Origin: Pestalotiopsis fici W106-1
Lineage: Eukaryota > Ascomycota > Sordariomycetes > Amphisphaeriales > Sporocadaceae
NCBI RefSeq assembly: GCF_000516985.1
Contig: NW_006917091.1
Span: 1,254,977-1,318,976, forward strand
Direction of reading: 5' to 3'
DNA length: 64,000 nucleotides
Of the stretch, positions 43,947 through 54,721 are shown piece by piece. Made by a program: the position numbers and the translations under genes. Numbering within the stretch: position 1 is the first letter of the stretch; each line of letters begins with the position of its first letter. The notes under the pieces were generated by a model. That model saw only the letters and a list, made by a program, of their open reading frames with translations. It was not told the origin of the DNA and did no database searches.

Positions 43947-45323
43947 TTATTGCAACAAGAGCTGTTGAGCTATTGGGAGTAAGATCTAGTCGTCGTGCAA
44001 TATTCGGTGTGCTGTGGGAAAAGCCATGAAGGGTTGTTATGAACGCACAGCTTGGCTCCATTCGCCGAACGCTTCATGGGAGACTATAATGGTGCCAAGA
44101 AAAAGGGTGTTGGGGCCACGGCGTTGTAGATGCCGTGGCCGAGGATCATTATCGAGACACATGTTTGGCAGGAGGGCACCATTCCAGGCAGCTTGGTAGG
44201 AGGTATTAGAACTCGCCGATGGCCTCGCATGTCTGTATGCGCCTAGGTCACGCGAGTGAGAAAATTTGGACAAAACACCCTTGTAAACACACAGAGGTGA
44301 GCATCGGATATCGTGCCTTGCTTGTGGGTTGCGGCAACAAAACGGCTGCCAGCGCGCACGCGAGCCAAATCGTTTCACGGACCCGGTTCCATGGGTGTGG
44401 GATACTTAGCCGACTGCGTTCTTTTATAGTACTGAAGCCGCAGGTTGGCAGGGTTTAAAGTTCTTGGCTTCAGCTGATGGCGAGGCAAAAGACGGCAGCT
44501 GATGGGTACCACAAATGTGAGGATCACTCACAAGAAAAATGGAGTTCAATGTGTGGTGTAGGTACACTTGGAGTGCTATTCCCCGATCCCAGTCGGTTTC
44601 CAAAGATCGAGGTACCATCAAGTTGCCCACGTGGTACTATGTACGTATGCCGCAAGGATTGGCAAACGTCTTCTCGGAACGTTGCAGTCTGGGCATACAG
44701 CGCAGTACAGACACTTGATGGTATTCTGGCCATGCGGCTTCGGAGAAGGTCGGAAAAGAGAATGCAGACATTTCCTTGAAACCCAGTTGAAATCATGAAC
44801 CAGACAGGTCCGCCTTCGGGCCATAACACGTACAACTGACCCTTCTAGACCAGGAACTCGGAATGGGCGCTTCAAACGGCATGAATAGTCTAGCTTTCAT
44901 TCGGGACAGCGAGAGCCCAAAATGTAACAATCCCGCCCCCAAACCGGCGCGGCCAAGAATCACAAGCGGCTAGAGCTCCGCCCGGCCCACACCGATAGCG
45001 TTATCTGATGGATCTGATAAAAATCTTGATCCCTCACTTGCATGGATCTTGCTCGCGCTGTTTCTCTCACTGTGAAATTCAGAGCCACGGCCAAGAAAAA
45101 AGTGGCTCGTGTGTAGCGTAGAGTCTAATATGTGAGATGCGTCGTTTTTTCTAATCCTCAAATTTCCTCTGCCCAAGACTTGTATAAAGAGTAGATCCTC
45201 CTCCTGAAGGTTGATGAGAGCGTAGACTCGGTTGCCGTTCCTCAGCCGACAAGACAGCTCTCATCCTCTCATCAGCTCCTCCGAATTCATGATTGTGCGA
45301 CCGAACCGACAGCGCATTCAACC
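43947..45323. other. Intergenic, 1.4 kb, island/core boundary
   Basis: No convincing gene. Several overlapping frames of 60-100 codons at 44014-44875 on both strands are unsupported. The last 200 bases are the promoter of the MFS gene (CT-rich, with ctcatcctctcatcagctcc at about 45260). Confidence 0.5.
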
Positions 45324-47154
45324 ATGACTGTGGAGCTCGGCCCCGTGGCTGAGGTCAACCCGGCTCGATCGCCCCCGTCTGAATCTCTTGGCGACGTCAA
45401 GGTCGAGGCCGCCGTCACGGTTGACTCTGACCGCACGCCAGATGACAGCGATGATGCCGCCTCAGCGCACAGCAGTCTGCGTCCCGCGCCTCTGAAATGG
45501 AAGTTGGCGGCAATTGTTCTCGTCACTGCTATCGGATTTGGGTCCCAGTGGAGTAGCGGAATCACGGGCGCCATGAAGACCACCATCAAAAAGGAACTGA
45601 ACATTGATAACACCCAGTTTGCCCTGCTGGAAGCAAGCGAGGATTTCATGGTCACGGCGCTGATGCTGGTTAGTGGCATTGTCACGGACCGTATCGGTGG
45701 TGCAGGCGAGTACTCTAACATCTTGGCGGTTTTGTTCTTTACTAATCTATAGTAGGGGCCATGTTGTACGGCAACGCGATTTACTCGATTGGATCAATTC
45801 TTGTGGCTGCAGCGGCGCAAACTCGTTCCTACAAATTCATGGTCGGTGGCCGCGTTGTGCGAGCCCTCGGAGACATCGCCACTCAAGTCGCGCAATACAA
45901 GGTCTTTTCATCTTGGTTTGCCCCGGGCAACGGATTCGCCTCAACTCTAGGTTTCGAGCTGGGCATCGGCAAGATTGGCGCCTTTGCAGGAAAGTCGTCG
46001 GCAAATATCATTGCCGCGCGGACCGGAGATTTTGCCTGGGTATTTTGGGTTGCCGTGTTCATGAACATTTTTACCAATGTCATGACTGGTGTCTTTTACT
46101 GGTTTACCAAGATCGCCAACAGAAAGTTCCACGGCGTCAAGGACCCCTCGACTGGCCAGATTCTGAAAGAAAAGTCGAAAAAGTTTGAAATCAGAAAGGT
46201 TCTCGAGCTTCCATGGGCTTTTTGGTGTATTCAGGCATTCTCGCTTTTCGAGACGAGCACAGCCATTGTGTACCTCCAAAATGCAACAGAGATTGCAGAA
46301 CAAAGGTTCAACGTCGGCTCCATCACCGCGGGCTGGTACAGTGCTACATCTCAATATGCTGGTTAGTCATGGCTGTCCGCTGCAGTGGTTTATTTAAAAT
46401 CCAAAGCTGACAATCTGATTAGGATTTTTCATCGTCCCGCTTCTTGGCGCCTTTCTCGACTTGTTTGGCCAGCGTATATCAGTTTGTAGGTCTAAGAATG
46501 ACTCTCATCAGCCAGCTTAGTTCTGTACTAACTGCTTTTCCCAGTGCTCTTTTGCGGTGTCGGCATGTTCACTTCGATGCTGGTGCTGTGCTTTGGCAGT
46601 AACGTGACTGGTGCGGCTGCTTCATTGGGCGTGTTTGCCTTTGCATACTGTTTTGGTCCCACCACCATCATCGATAGCATCCGAACATCGATTTGGGATC
46701 CGTCGGTGTTTGGGTCGGCATACGCCTTGAAGATTACCATGAACAATGCGTGAGTCTCGTTCAGAGTGCTTGTCTTGCAAACCCCCCACTGACATAAGCA
46801 TGCAGTATGAATATCGTCGTCCGAGTCATCACTGGCGTGATACAAGATCGGGATAACAACTCGTATGATAACGTTGTCATTGTGTACGCCATCCTCGCTG
46901 GTATCTCGGTTGTTGTATCAATCATCCTGGCCATCACGGCTCGACTGAATGTGGACCTGGGCCACCTCCAATGGACTCGCAAACAGCGGATGGCACGGAC
47001 TGCCATCCTCCAGGAGCGAAGAAGGCGATTTGCCGAGGAAAACGGGCCAAGAAACAGAAAAATATCCATGGCTTGCTTTGTGGCTTGTCTTTTTCTCATT
47101 CTAGGAAGCTGGTGTGGGTATTTCTGGGGAGTTGCAACGGGGAATAACGAGTGA
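45324..47154 (+). CDS. MFS transporter, MFSD1-like, 532 aa, five exons
   Basis: Exons 45324-45699, 45756-46361, 46423-46485, 46545-46749 and 46806-47154; introns of 55-61 bp, each in phase. The first 60 residues are hydrophilic and acidic; the first helix is LAAIVLVTAIGFGSQW. The MFS cytoplasmic loop reads GIVTDRIGGAMLYGN across the first junction, then GGRVVRALGD, SSWFAPGNGFAS, and EIRKVLELPWAFW between the two halves. About eleven to twelve helices can be counted. The closest recognised group is the MFSD1-like branch, lysosomal/vacuolar dipeptide uniporters in animals; the fungal substrate is not known. The first intron has an unusual GTGCAG donor, chosen because only it restores the DRIGGAMLYG motif. 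Confidence 0.85.
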
Positions 47155-47580
47155 TGAGTCGGTGGAATTTAGTTGTATCCATTGGCTAGCTCCTCTAATC
47201 GAACATGATATTCGAACATCAGATATATGAACCAGCAGAGGCAAACAACTGTCGAGTTCAACCAGTCATGATAGCTCATCATAAGTCTCCTCCTCATTGT
47301 CTAACTTTGCTCTTGGTCTGTCCTGCTGGCGATACGGTAGGTTTGCCATTGGAAGAAGTCACTCATGCTCAACGTACCCTCTGGAGTCATGAGGGTTGAC
47401 GATGACCACATTCACCCAGGAATTGACTATAAAACACCATCATTCTTTCGATAAACACCCCCATCGATTTTTATCTCACTCTTCTTCTAGGCTCACAAGT
47501 ACATGGTCTCAAGGTCCCTGTAAAATACCATCCCCATTTCAAAGTTGACGGCTTTCTGGCTTCAGACTCCAAGGAACAAC
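47155..47580. other. Intergenic, promoter of the Ser/Thr-rich gene
   Basis: No gene is seen. A possible TATA-like element (ctataaaac) lies at about 47428, 150 bases before the next start codon. Confidence 0.4.
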
Positions 47581-48630
47581 ATGTGCTCGACCAAAGAGGT
47601 TGGGTATCAGAGGGCCACAGATGCGATAGCCTCGTTTATAGGGCTTGATGAGCACACAGGTTTTGACACACTCGTTCTAGCATCTTACCAAGACTCATCA
47701 ACTACAACTACTGCAACAGAAACCTTTCTACCATCCTCAGACTGCACAGCAGCTGTCACAATTACCTGCTCTAACGAGATTGTGACTGAGTTTGTTACTG
47801 CTTCGAGCACCCTGGCTGTCAAGAGTGACTTTTCTTCCTCGCATTCAACCGTGCCTCAATGCAATGCCATTACCGTTACGACATCTACTGCCACAGTCAC
47901 CATCCCAGCCGAACCCGCAACTGAGGTCATTATCATAAGCTCCATCGCAACAACACCGACTGAATTGGCGAGTGTCTATGTTGACATTGTGACTGAGATC
48001 GTCACCACCATGACGATTCTAACTGTCGAAGGCGAAGAGTCAAGCCCGGCCGTACCCGTGTCTGGTAGCCGCCATAGAAGCAGTGCAGCTTCTGATGGGC
48101 TTGTACCTGCTCCATCGTCGATGACAAGCACCCCATCAATGCAAGGAATTCCGGATGATAACACCAAACCATGCGCGGTTCCCTATACGCCAGAGGAGAG
48201 GCCCACTTCCACAAGCAGAGGCACAACATTCAAACCGCCATCCACTATCACCCGCGCAACAGCAAGTCCGGAGGGTGTCATTGAAACGGCCGGAACTGCT
48301 CGCGCAGGGCATCTCAGCACGCCGAGCACTTCCAATGCACGCAGTCTGCCCGCAGCGGTCGGCCGGCCCCTCGATAAAAATCCACTCGGCACCAGCGAAT
48401 CGGTTGGCTCTGTCTCGACGACGACGTCTGGGATATCTCTGCCCTCCTCCCCAATGCGTACTACCACGACGACCAACGCAATATGGCCGATTCATTCTCC
48501 ATGCGGGCACCGAGCACCCAGTCCAGAGCAAAGCTTGGTTCAAACGGAAACAGCAGAGGCGCGTCCGGTGAGAGCCTTGCCCTGGCTGCCCATGACGTTT
48601 CGCACGTCGACTCGTGCCCCGTTGGAGTAG
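47581..48630 (+). CDS. Ser/Thr-rich hypothetical protein, 349 aa
   Basis: Single exon; the start is the first ATG (aacATGtgc). The product is rich in Ser, Thr, Pro and Val, with stretches such as TVTTSTATVTIP and DIVTEIVTTMTILTV that are typical of heavily O-glycosylated fungal surface proteins and adhesins. However, neither a signal peptide nor a GPI or membrane anchor is visible, so it may be an incomplete model or an intracellular low-complexity protein. Four to five cysteines are scattered. I recognise no domain. The minus strand over the second half is also open (181 codons), a result of composition. Confidence 0.5.
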   Translation: MCSTKEVGYQRATDAIASFIGLDEHTGFDTLVLASYQDSSTTTTATETFLPSSDCTAAVTITCSNEIVTEFVTASSTLAVKSDFSSSHSTVPQCNAITVTTSTATVTIPAEPATEVIIISSIATTPTELASVYVDIVTEIVTTMTILTVEGEESSPAVPVSGSRHRSSAASDGLVPAPSSMTSTPSMQGIPDDNTKPCAVPYTPEERPTSTSRGTTFKPPSTITRATASPEGVIETAGTARAGHLSTPSTSNARSLPAAVGRPLDKNPLGTSESVGSVSTTTSGISLPSSPMRTTTTTNAIWPIHSPCGHRAPSPEQSLVQTETAEARPVRALPWLPMTFRTSTRAPLE

Positions 48631-49321
48631 CATGGGAGTAACTTTTACATCTCGTCTGTCTTTGAAGGTTTTCTTGAACAACCGTAGGGACGAACTCGCA
48701 ACGGGTTCTTTTTTGCCAAGGTTGGGAGATGAGGCAGGTTCCTCGCTGACTTGTCATGGATTGAACTGGCCAAGTATGTATGGGTCAGGTCGCCTAGTCC
48801 GGTGAGGTCTCATCATGTCACCCTATAGGGCAGTGACTCTGTGCTGCCAACAGGTGATGCACCCTCAGTAAAACAAGACATGGACTAGATTAGTAAACTG
48901 TATTGTATTCACGTTCTTATCTTTGGTCAAGAATTCAGCTATGGTTCAGTGACACCTCAAATGACGATTTACATGACACTTGATGACACTTGTGTCTTGG
49001 TTGTGGTGTCAACAACTAGCCGATAAGCATCCATGAAACAGGTTGCTCAATTGTGACACATTTCCGAGTCATTGTCACAAGACTTTCGATAGCAAACATT
49101 GTTAGGCACGTGACATTGTATCAATGGTTCTGGGAAGAATTATTACCATTGTCTAGATGCAGGTCCATCGCTGCTCTCATTACTATTACTACCAAGTACT
49201 CAGTCATTATCCCTTGTATACCAATGATCTCTTGTAATTTGTTGCTGGAAATTCAGAAGAAGAAGAAGAAGAAAAAGACTCATGACTGAGCAGTCACCGC
49301 TGCCACGGTGCCTCCGTGATA
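48631..49321. other. Intergenic between convergent genes
   Basis: No coding is supported. A short (aag)n run (agaagaagaagaagaaaaag) lies at about 49256-49275. Confidence 0.5.
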
Positions 49322-49804
49322 CTAGACAGCATTCCAGTGCGCCTCGGTCTTGAATGGCGGCGGACTCTCTGGAATACTGGGCATACTCGCATCACTGTTC
49401 ATCTGCTCGGGCGGGACTCCGTGGGCCAGGCCAGGCCACCACAAGCTCCTCGGCCGCGATGGCCTGATCGGTGTCGTTGGTTCACTCGTCGGTATAGCGC
49501 CTGCCTCCATGCTGCTTGGCTGCGCATCCTTGCAGACGACGGTCTCGAGAGGTTCGATGCCGGTAGTGGCGGCTGATCGCAGATTGCGGGCCACGCGAGC
49601 CAGGCGGATAGGATGAAGTGGATCTACTTCTATATTTCCGTAGTGTTACAAAGACTTCGTTCCTCGTAGCTTTGGTGGAAGCGCTTGGGGAAACTTACCT
49701 TTTTTCAAGAGGTGTAGCTGCCAAAGAGCGTAACAGAGAAGAGTGATGCTCGTGAGGCCAGTGAACAGGGTCACAATTATCAAGATCACCGAGGGAGACG
49801 CCAT
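49322..49804 (-). CDS. Small single-pass membrane protein, 137 aa, two exons
   Basis: Exons 49804-49699 and 49629-49322 are joined over a 69 bp intron (GTAAGT...TAG), with matching phases (Lys-Lys-Glu across the junction). The product starts MASPSVILIIVTLFTGLTSI, with one helix at about 5-27 followed by HLLKK, so the N-terminus is probably outside. The rest is a soluble tail with RLARVARNLRSAATTGIEPL and a Pro-rich end (PSIPESPPPFKTE). An ATG 23 codons upstream (49873) is in frame but has C at -3; 49804 has G at -3 and G at +4. The family is not recognised. Confidence 0.65.
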
Positions 49805-50502
49805 GACTGCAAGTTGTAGAGTCCAAGTAAAGATGCTGCTGGTTGAGATGGCAGGAAGGGGCCAACTTGGCATGTGCAGTCACAACAATATATAATAATC
49901 TGCCATCATCGTCAGTGAATCTGGTGTTTATGATTCACACGCGTAGATATGCCCAGTCAGTCTGTCTGATGTCTGTTGTTCACATGCACAGATAGGAAAC
50001 GTCATCTGCCTATCCGGCAGTCCAGATTCCCATACTCAAAACAAGTCTAGTCTGAATCAATACACTTGCTCACAGAACCACATGGTACACTAGGTGTTGG
50101 GCTAAATTTGATTGCGGGTTAGATAAAGTCAATTGCTATTTTGATAAATTCAATCATTATTCGGATAAAATTATTCGTAATCTATTCAATGTGCCCGTGC
50201 TTTGGGCTCTATACTATGAGTCAGCCGGCGAGAACAGAGCAAAGTCGGTAACAAGTTATAAAGTCAGGACTGAAGTAAAAATGCATCTCAAGATCTTGTT
50301 TGTTACTTTGGAGTCAATAATTACTTCTCAGCCGTCTCTCTGTATGCTCAAAATTTAATTATTTTCTATCAACGTTTGCAACTGGCATTTCATCGTATAC
50401 CCTCACTCACCTCTAGTGTGCACCACAGACCTGAGCAACAGACCGCCAGCCATCCTCAAAACATTCTTTCATTCACAATTATTCTCTTCTCCTCTTTTTG
50501 AA
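49805..50502. other. Divergent promoter region
   Basis: Separates the small membrane protein (minus) from the DUF4291 gene (plus). No gene is seen; AT-rich around 50100-50370. Confidence 0.5.
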
Positions 50503-51222
50503 ATGGCTCAAACCATCCCAAAAGGCAATCACCTAGACCCCAAAAGTCCAGATGACACAGCCCAGCCACCCTATCGACAGATCCGCGCCCAGTACGACGA
50601 AGACACCATCACCGTCTACCAAGCCTACAATGCCGAGATCGCGTCCCAGGCCGTCGCGCACCAGCGTCTAAACGCCTCGCCGCTGTTCCGTCCCGTTCGC
50701 ATGACCTGGATCAAGCCGAGCTGGTGCTGGATGATGTACCGGTCGGGGTACGCGTGCAAGGACGCAAATCAGGAGCGTATCCTGGCGATCAAGATGCGGC
50801 ATGCTGATTTTGTGGGCTTGTTGGAGAGGGCTGTCCTCACCACGGAGACAACGGCGGCGACGGCGGCTGTGGGCGTGGGCGTGGGTGTGGGCGCGAATTC
50901 TGCTGCATGCAACGAAAAGCGCGAAGGAGTGGACGCCGCAGTCAAAGTACAGTGGGATCCGGAGCGCTCGGTGAGGCTCGGTCGGCTGGATCACCGCAGC
51001 ATTCAGATTGGTATTCGTGGCTCCCTGGCTGCTGAGTGGATAGAGCGGTGGATCGTAGGCATCGAAGATGTGACCGCGAGAGCGATCTCATTGAAGGCGG
51101 CTCTGGATGCGAACCCGGACATTTCTGAGCAAGAGCTCGTTGCGCGTGGTCTGGTGCCGGACGAGAGGGCGTTCCATGTCTCAGATAACTTACGCAATGT
51201 ACTTGGCATGCACGTGAGTTAG
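50503..51222 (+). CDS. DUF4291 protein, 239 aa
   Basis: Single exon. The start gives MAQTIPKGN, with A at -3 (gaaATGg); a further ATG in frame at 50416 is less likely. The family signature is clear: YRQIRAQYDEDTITVYQAY (24-42), PVRMTWIKPSWCWMMYRSG (64-82), ERILAIKMRHADF, VQWDPERS, and DHRSIQIGIRG. The family occurs in bacteria and fungi, and its role is unknown. A non-conserved insert of alternating Val and Gly (encoded by a gtgggc-type microsatellite at about 50868-50896) lies in the middle. Codon use matches the neighbours. Confidence 0.9.
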   Translation: MAQTIPKGNHLDPKSPDDTAQPPYRQIRAQYDEDTITVYQAYNAEIASQAVAHQRLNASPLFRPVRMTWIKPSWCWMMYRSGYACKDANQERILAIKMRHADFVGLLERAVLTTETTAATAAVGVGVGVGANSAACNEKREGVDAAVKVQWDPERSVRLGRLDHRSIQIGIRGSLAAEWIERWIVGIEDVTARAISLKAALDANPDISEQELVARGLVPDERAFHVSDNLRNVLGMHVS

Positions 51223-54200
51223 TCTTGGATATTAGTCTTGGTCGGAAGTATTAACGAACACAAATCTCGAATTTGAGCGTCCATTATAATTACCAAATAT
51301 GTACTGGTTGCGACGAGTATGTTATTGTAGCAGATTATAGCTGTCACTGTGATAAAATCATGATATAACGTGCGTGATAGGGATAAAATCAATTGATAGT
51401 GATCTACATGCGGCCGAAACGCCTATTCCCGTTATCATGTCATTCTGACGTCTCTGTTGTCAATACATTTGTTCTAACGCCATTATTCCAAAACAATAAG
51501 TATACAATATCGATTTGTCGATATGTTTATTTTGGGGGGCTTCCAGAACCACCGCGTGTGAAGCTGGGAATTATCAGTCCACAAGTCCAACATGTAGTGC
51601 AGGGTGGCTTACTTATGCCACATCTGGCCGAAGATGCCAGGCGCAGGTCGTTGCTCGTGGATGCTCTGACGTCTGGCTTGAGACGAAGGATCGTTCGACC
51701 GTTTCTGTGACATTAGACCCTCAAAGGCTGGGCCAGAGCTCTGTAGCAGTGAACCGTTAGCCGCCGAGACACGACGAGGTAAACAGAGAGTTCTGTTGTA
51801 CGGGACGTACCCTTCTTCGGGAACCAGTAGAGCCTTGCTGAGCGGAACCCTTGTTATTCTCCATTGTAGTAGATGTGGTATTTGTTTATCTGGACTAAAT
51901 ATGAATAATGCAATATTTGCGTAGCATGGATCAGAAACACAGAGTTGGAAAAGTTGGGGGAATCTTCAACTTAAGTATGAATTGACTACCAAAGGTGTTG
52001 CTCTACCAGCGGCCTCATCAACCCATCATACCTACTTAGGTTCCAGACCCCCTAGACGGCAGAAAAGTATCCATCAACTGGATGGTTTCCCCAACCGATG
52101 ACTTCACCAATAGATCGATGCCCAATAGAGACAAGACCAGATGGGACATGGAAACTCCACCAAGAAAGAGCCTCTGCTGTACACAATACGGGTGTCGCAA
52201 AACGAAAGCGGGAAAGCTTCTCATGGCTCCACGTCATGGAAGCTTACACAATCTCGAGTCGGCAAGCGTGTTAAACAAGAGGGAACCACACCGGAAAGTC
52301 AATCAGTCAAGCTCAACCCCGCAGAAAGGGGTGTTTGTCTTACGACTCATGGTCTGATCGAATGAGCGAGGTTCGATCTTCACGCCTGCATAGATTAAGG
52401 TATAAGCAGAGGGCACCAAGGGTACTCATAGGAGCGACGTCTTGTTGGAGATGGACTGCAAAGACCCTGGCAATGGCAGCATATTATGGGGGGAGACCGG
52501 AAGCCTTAATTAGTTCATCGATCGCGCCGCTCTGATGCAGACTAAGAAAGGCAAATCGTAGAATCACGCTTACAGGAACGTCCCAATTCAATGTTCAGAA
52601 CTCCACTTTGGCAAGGGAGCCATGTGCCCTATAAACGCCTATGAGATCATGTCAATTGCTAACTATCGAGAAAATGGACGGCGCTTTCGTGATCTGTGTC
52701 CGTGCATCGAAGTCTCCGGAAGGCGGGAAAGTCTTTCCTCGATAGCCGATTGATGATGCGTGCGTCAGGGTCCAGAAAAAGAGGGGCCGCCAACGTGCAG
52801 CGCGGGGTTGGGGGAGCTCCCGCTGACCCATGACTGATGGGGCTTCGGATTACAGCATTACAGAGACCAGTAAAGATTTACATTGGGATGCAACGCACAC
52901 ATGATGACCACTATGCAGAGGAAGAATCAAGACAAGAATTGAATGGGCAAAATGTTTTATTCATCAAAGGACTAATCACGCCAAAAAGGCAGGCACCTGA
53001 AGTCAACTGTAGAAAATGGTCAGCCAAGAACATGATAGCTGACGCATAACGTGCAATATGGAAGCCTCTTCAGTTCTCCAAGGTGAATAAAGTCTCGTCA
53101 CTGTAGAACTCCGACAATGTAGATAAGATAGGATAGTGCTCATCTTCAAGGCTTGTGATATATGGTGGAAGCAGAGGATTGAAACTTACGCTTTGGACAG
53201 GCGGATTGTTTTCTACTAGTGCAAGAATCATTACCTGGCGACAAGTCAAATGTCAGCAAGAATGCAAACAAGAAATTTGCAGCAATGGTGAATTGGAGAA
53301 ATAATATCAGCCTGGAAGCAGGTTAGCAATTGGTGCATCTAGTACAGGGCCATGTTGCCATGCATACCTCATTAAATCAGATTTTTGTTAAATGTTCATT
53401 CCAAGCCCGAAGACGAGGTCAAACAGTGTGAATAATGTTCATCATATTATAATGTGCTTGGGTGGGAACAGGAAATGTTTACCTATCAGCATTTCGTTAG
53501 TTGACGTCGCTGACAGAAGTGGCAGTACAAGGATGGCCATCAAGAGATACCATCAGCTGACGAAGTCTCAACAAGAAGTCACCATGGATCTTCTCCCACA
53601 AGGTTTGTACGCCTCGCTTTCACGGAAGAAGGCCACGGATATTCGTTTATGTCCGCCCGTTCGTTCAAACTATCCTCATATGGACACGATAGACAGGGTT
53701 GGTGGGATGGATATGTACCTGATTGCAAGAAGGCGAGTTAGCAAATTGAACAATGCACGTCGTCTTCATAAAATAGAGTTTGGGTGATCCAAGTCAGACA
53801 AGGCTGAAACTAAACAAATCCACATAATGTATTCGGCATGAGGAATCCCTAGATTTGTCGGTTTTTTTCATCACTCAAGGACTGCCTGGGGAGGCAGTGG
53901 GGAGGGCAAGGGCAAGAGATAGTAGAGACGCGATGAAACTAACCTTTTGTAATTTGTGCAAAATGGTTGCTAGCAGCTCGAGGATTCGCCAAACGAGTCC
54001 GACTTGCTCTAGCAAACGCGTCGCAATGAGACACCTACCTAAACACCCTTTTGTCATGTTAGCAGTTGATACGTGACCCCGAGTGCAAAGTATGCCAGAG
54101 ATTGGAGAATTTGCTCAGGGTAATTCTAGAGTCTTTTGAGAATCCCCATGGTTTTGTAAGATTTGGATTGTTCAAGAGTGCATAATCATAGCAGACGACA

Positions 54201-54721
54201 CCGAGAGACCGGTGTGCTGTAGACTTACCGATGCGTCGCAGCCCAGAGTACCGGCATCCAAGACGAGTAGACACCGTCAATGCGGGAGCGCGAGGTGATT
54301 GAGTGCGAAAGCTGAGAGTGCTTGTTGTTTGTGGGAAAGAGAAGGGAAGAAGGGAGAGCTTAAAAAATATGTGCTTGAACAGTGAAGCCAGAAAATTCGC
54401 GTCTTTTTTTGTGGACCAGGTCCAAGCTTGAGAGAGACTTGGGCTGGTGTCGAGTGAGTCGGCAGCTGGGCCAAGCTTTGGCACCTGTCAGCCCTGCCAA
54501 CATCGAAGGCTGGACGTGACCTGGCGGCTTCTTCCGATAGCCCCGCAGCTCAAGCGTCTAGCGCATTGATTGTGGCAAAAAGCAGCACCGCCACACTCGC
54601 CCTCCCTCTCGGTATTAAGCAAGCCGTTGATGCCTGTGGCACTCACCTTCTGTCTCATCCAAGACATTCATCTTGTTCAATATTCAGTTCGCATACATTC
54701 CGCGGACTGAAAAACACCACG
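51223..54721. other. Gene-poor stretch, 3.5 kb
   Basis: No open frame here has domain, splice or start support. The largest (131 codons from the ATG at 53392; 141 codons on the minus strand at 54059-54484) have random-looking composition. The last ~400 bases are the upstream region of the next gene. A non-coding transcript cannot be excluded. Confidence 0.5.

Noticed and set aside
48136..48681. 181-codon minus-strand ORF
   Set aside because: Antisense to the Ser/Thr-rich gene; Arg/Cys-rich shadow of Ser/Thr codons.
52355..52400. Possible tRNA B-box (gaggttcgatcttc)
   Set aside because: No matching A-box or acceptor stem is found around it; the box itself deviates from the consensus.
53392..53787. 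131-codon ORF with ATG
   Set aside because: No domain, no biased codon use, no splice partners; such a length is expected by chance in 3.5 kb on six frames.
54059..54484. 141-codon ORF on the minus strand upstream of the CK2-beta-like gene
   Set aside because: No recognisable features and it overlaps the likely promoter of the plus-strand gene.
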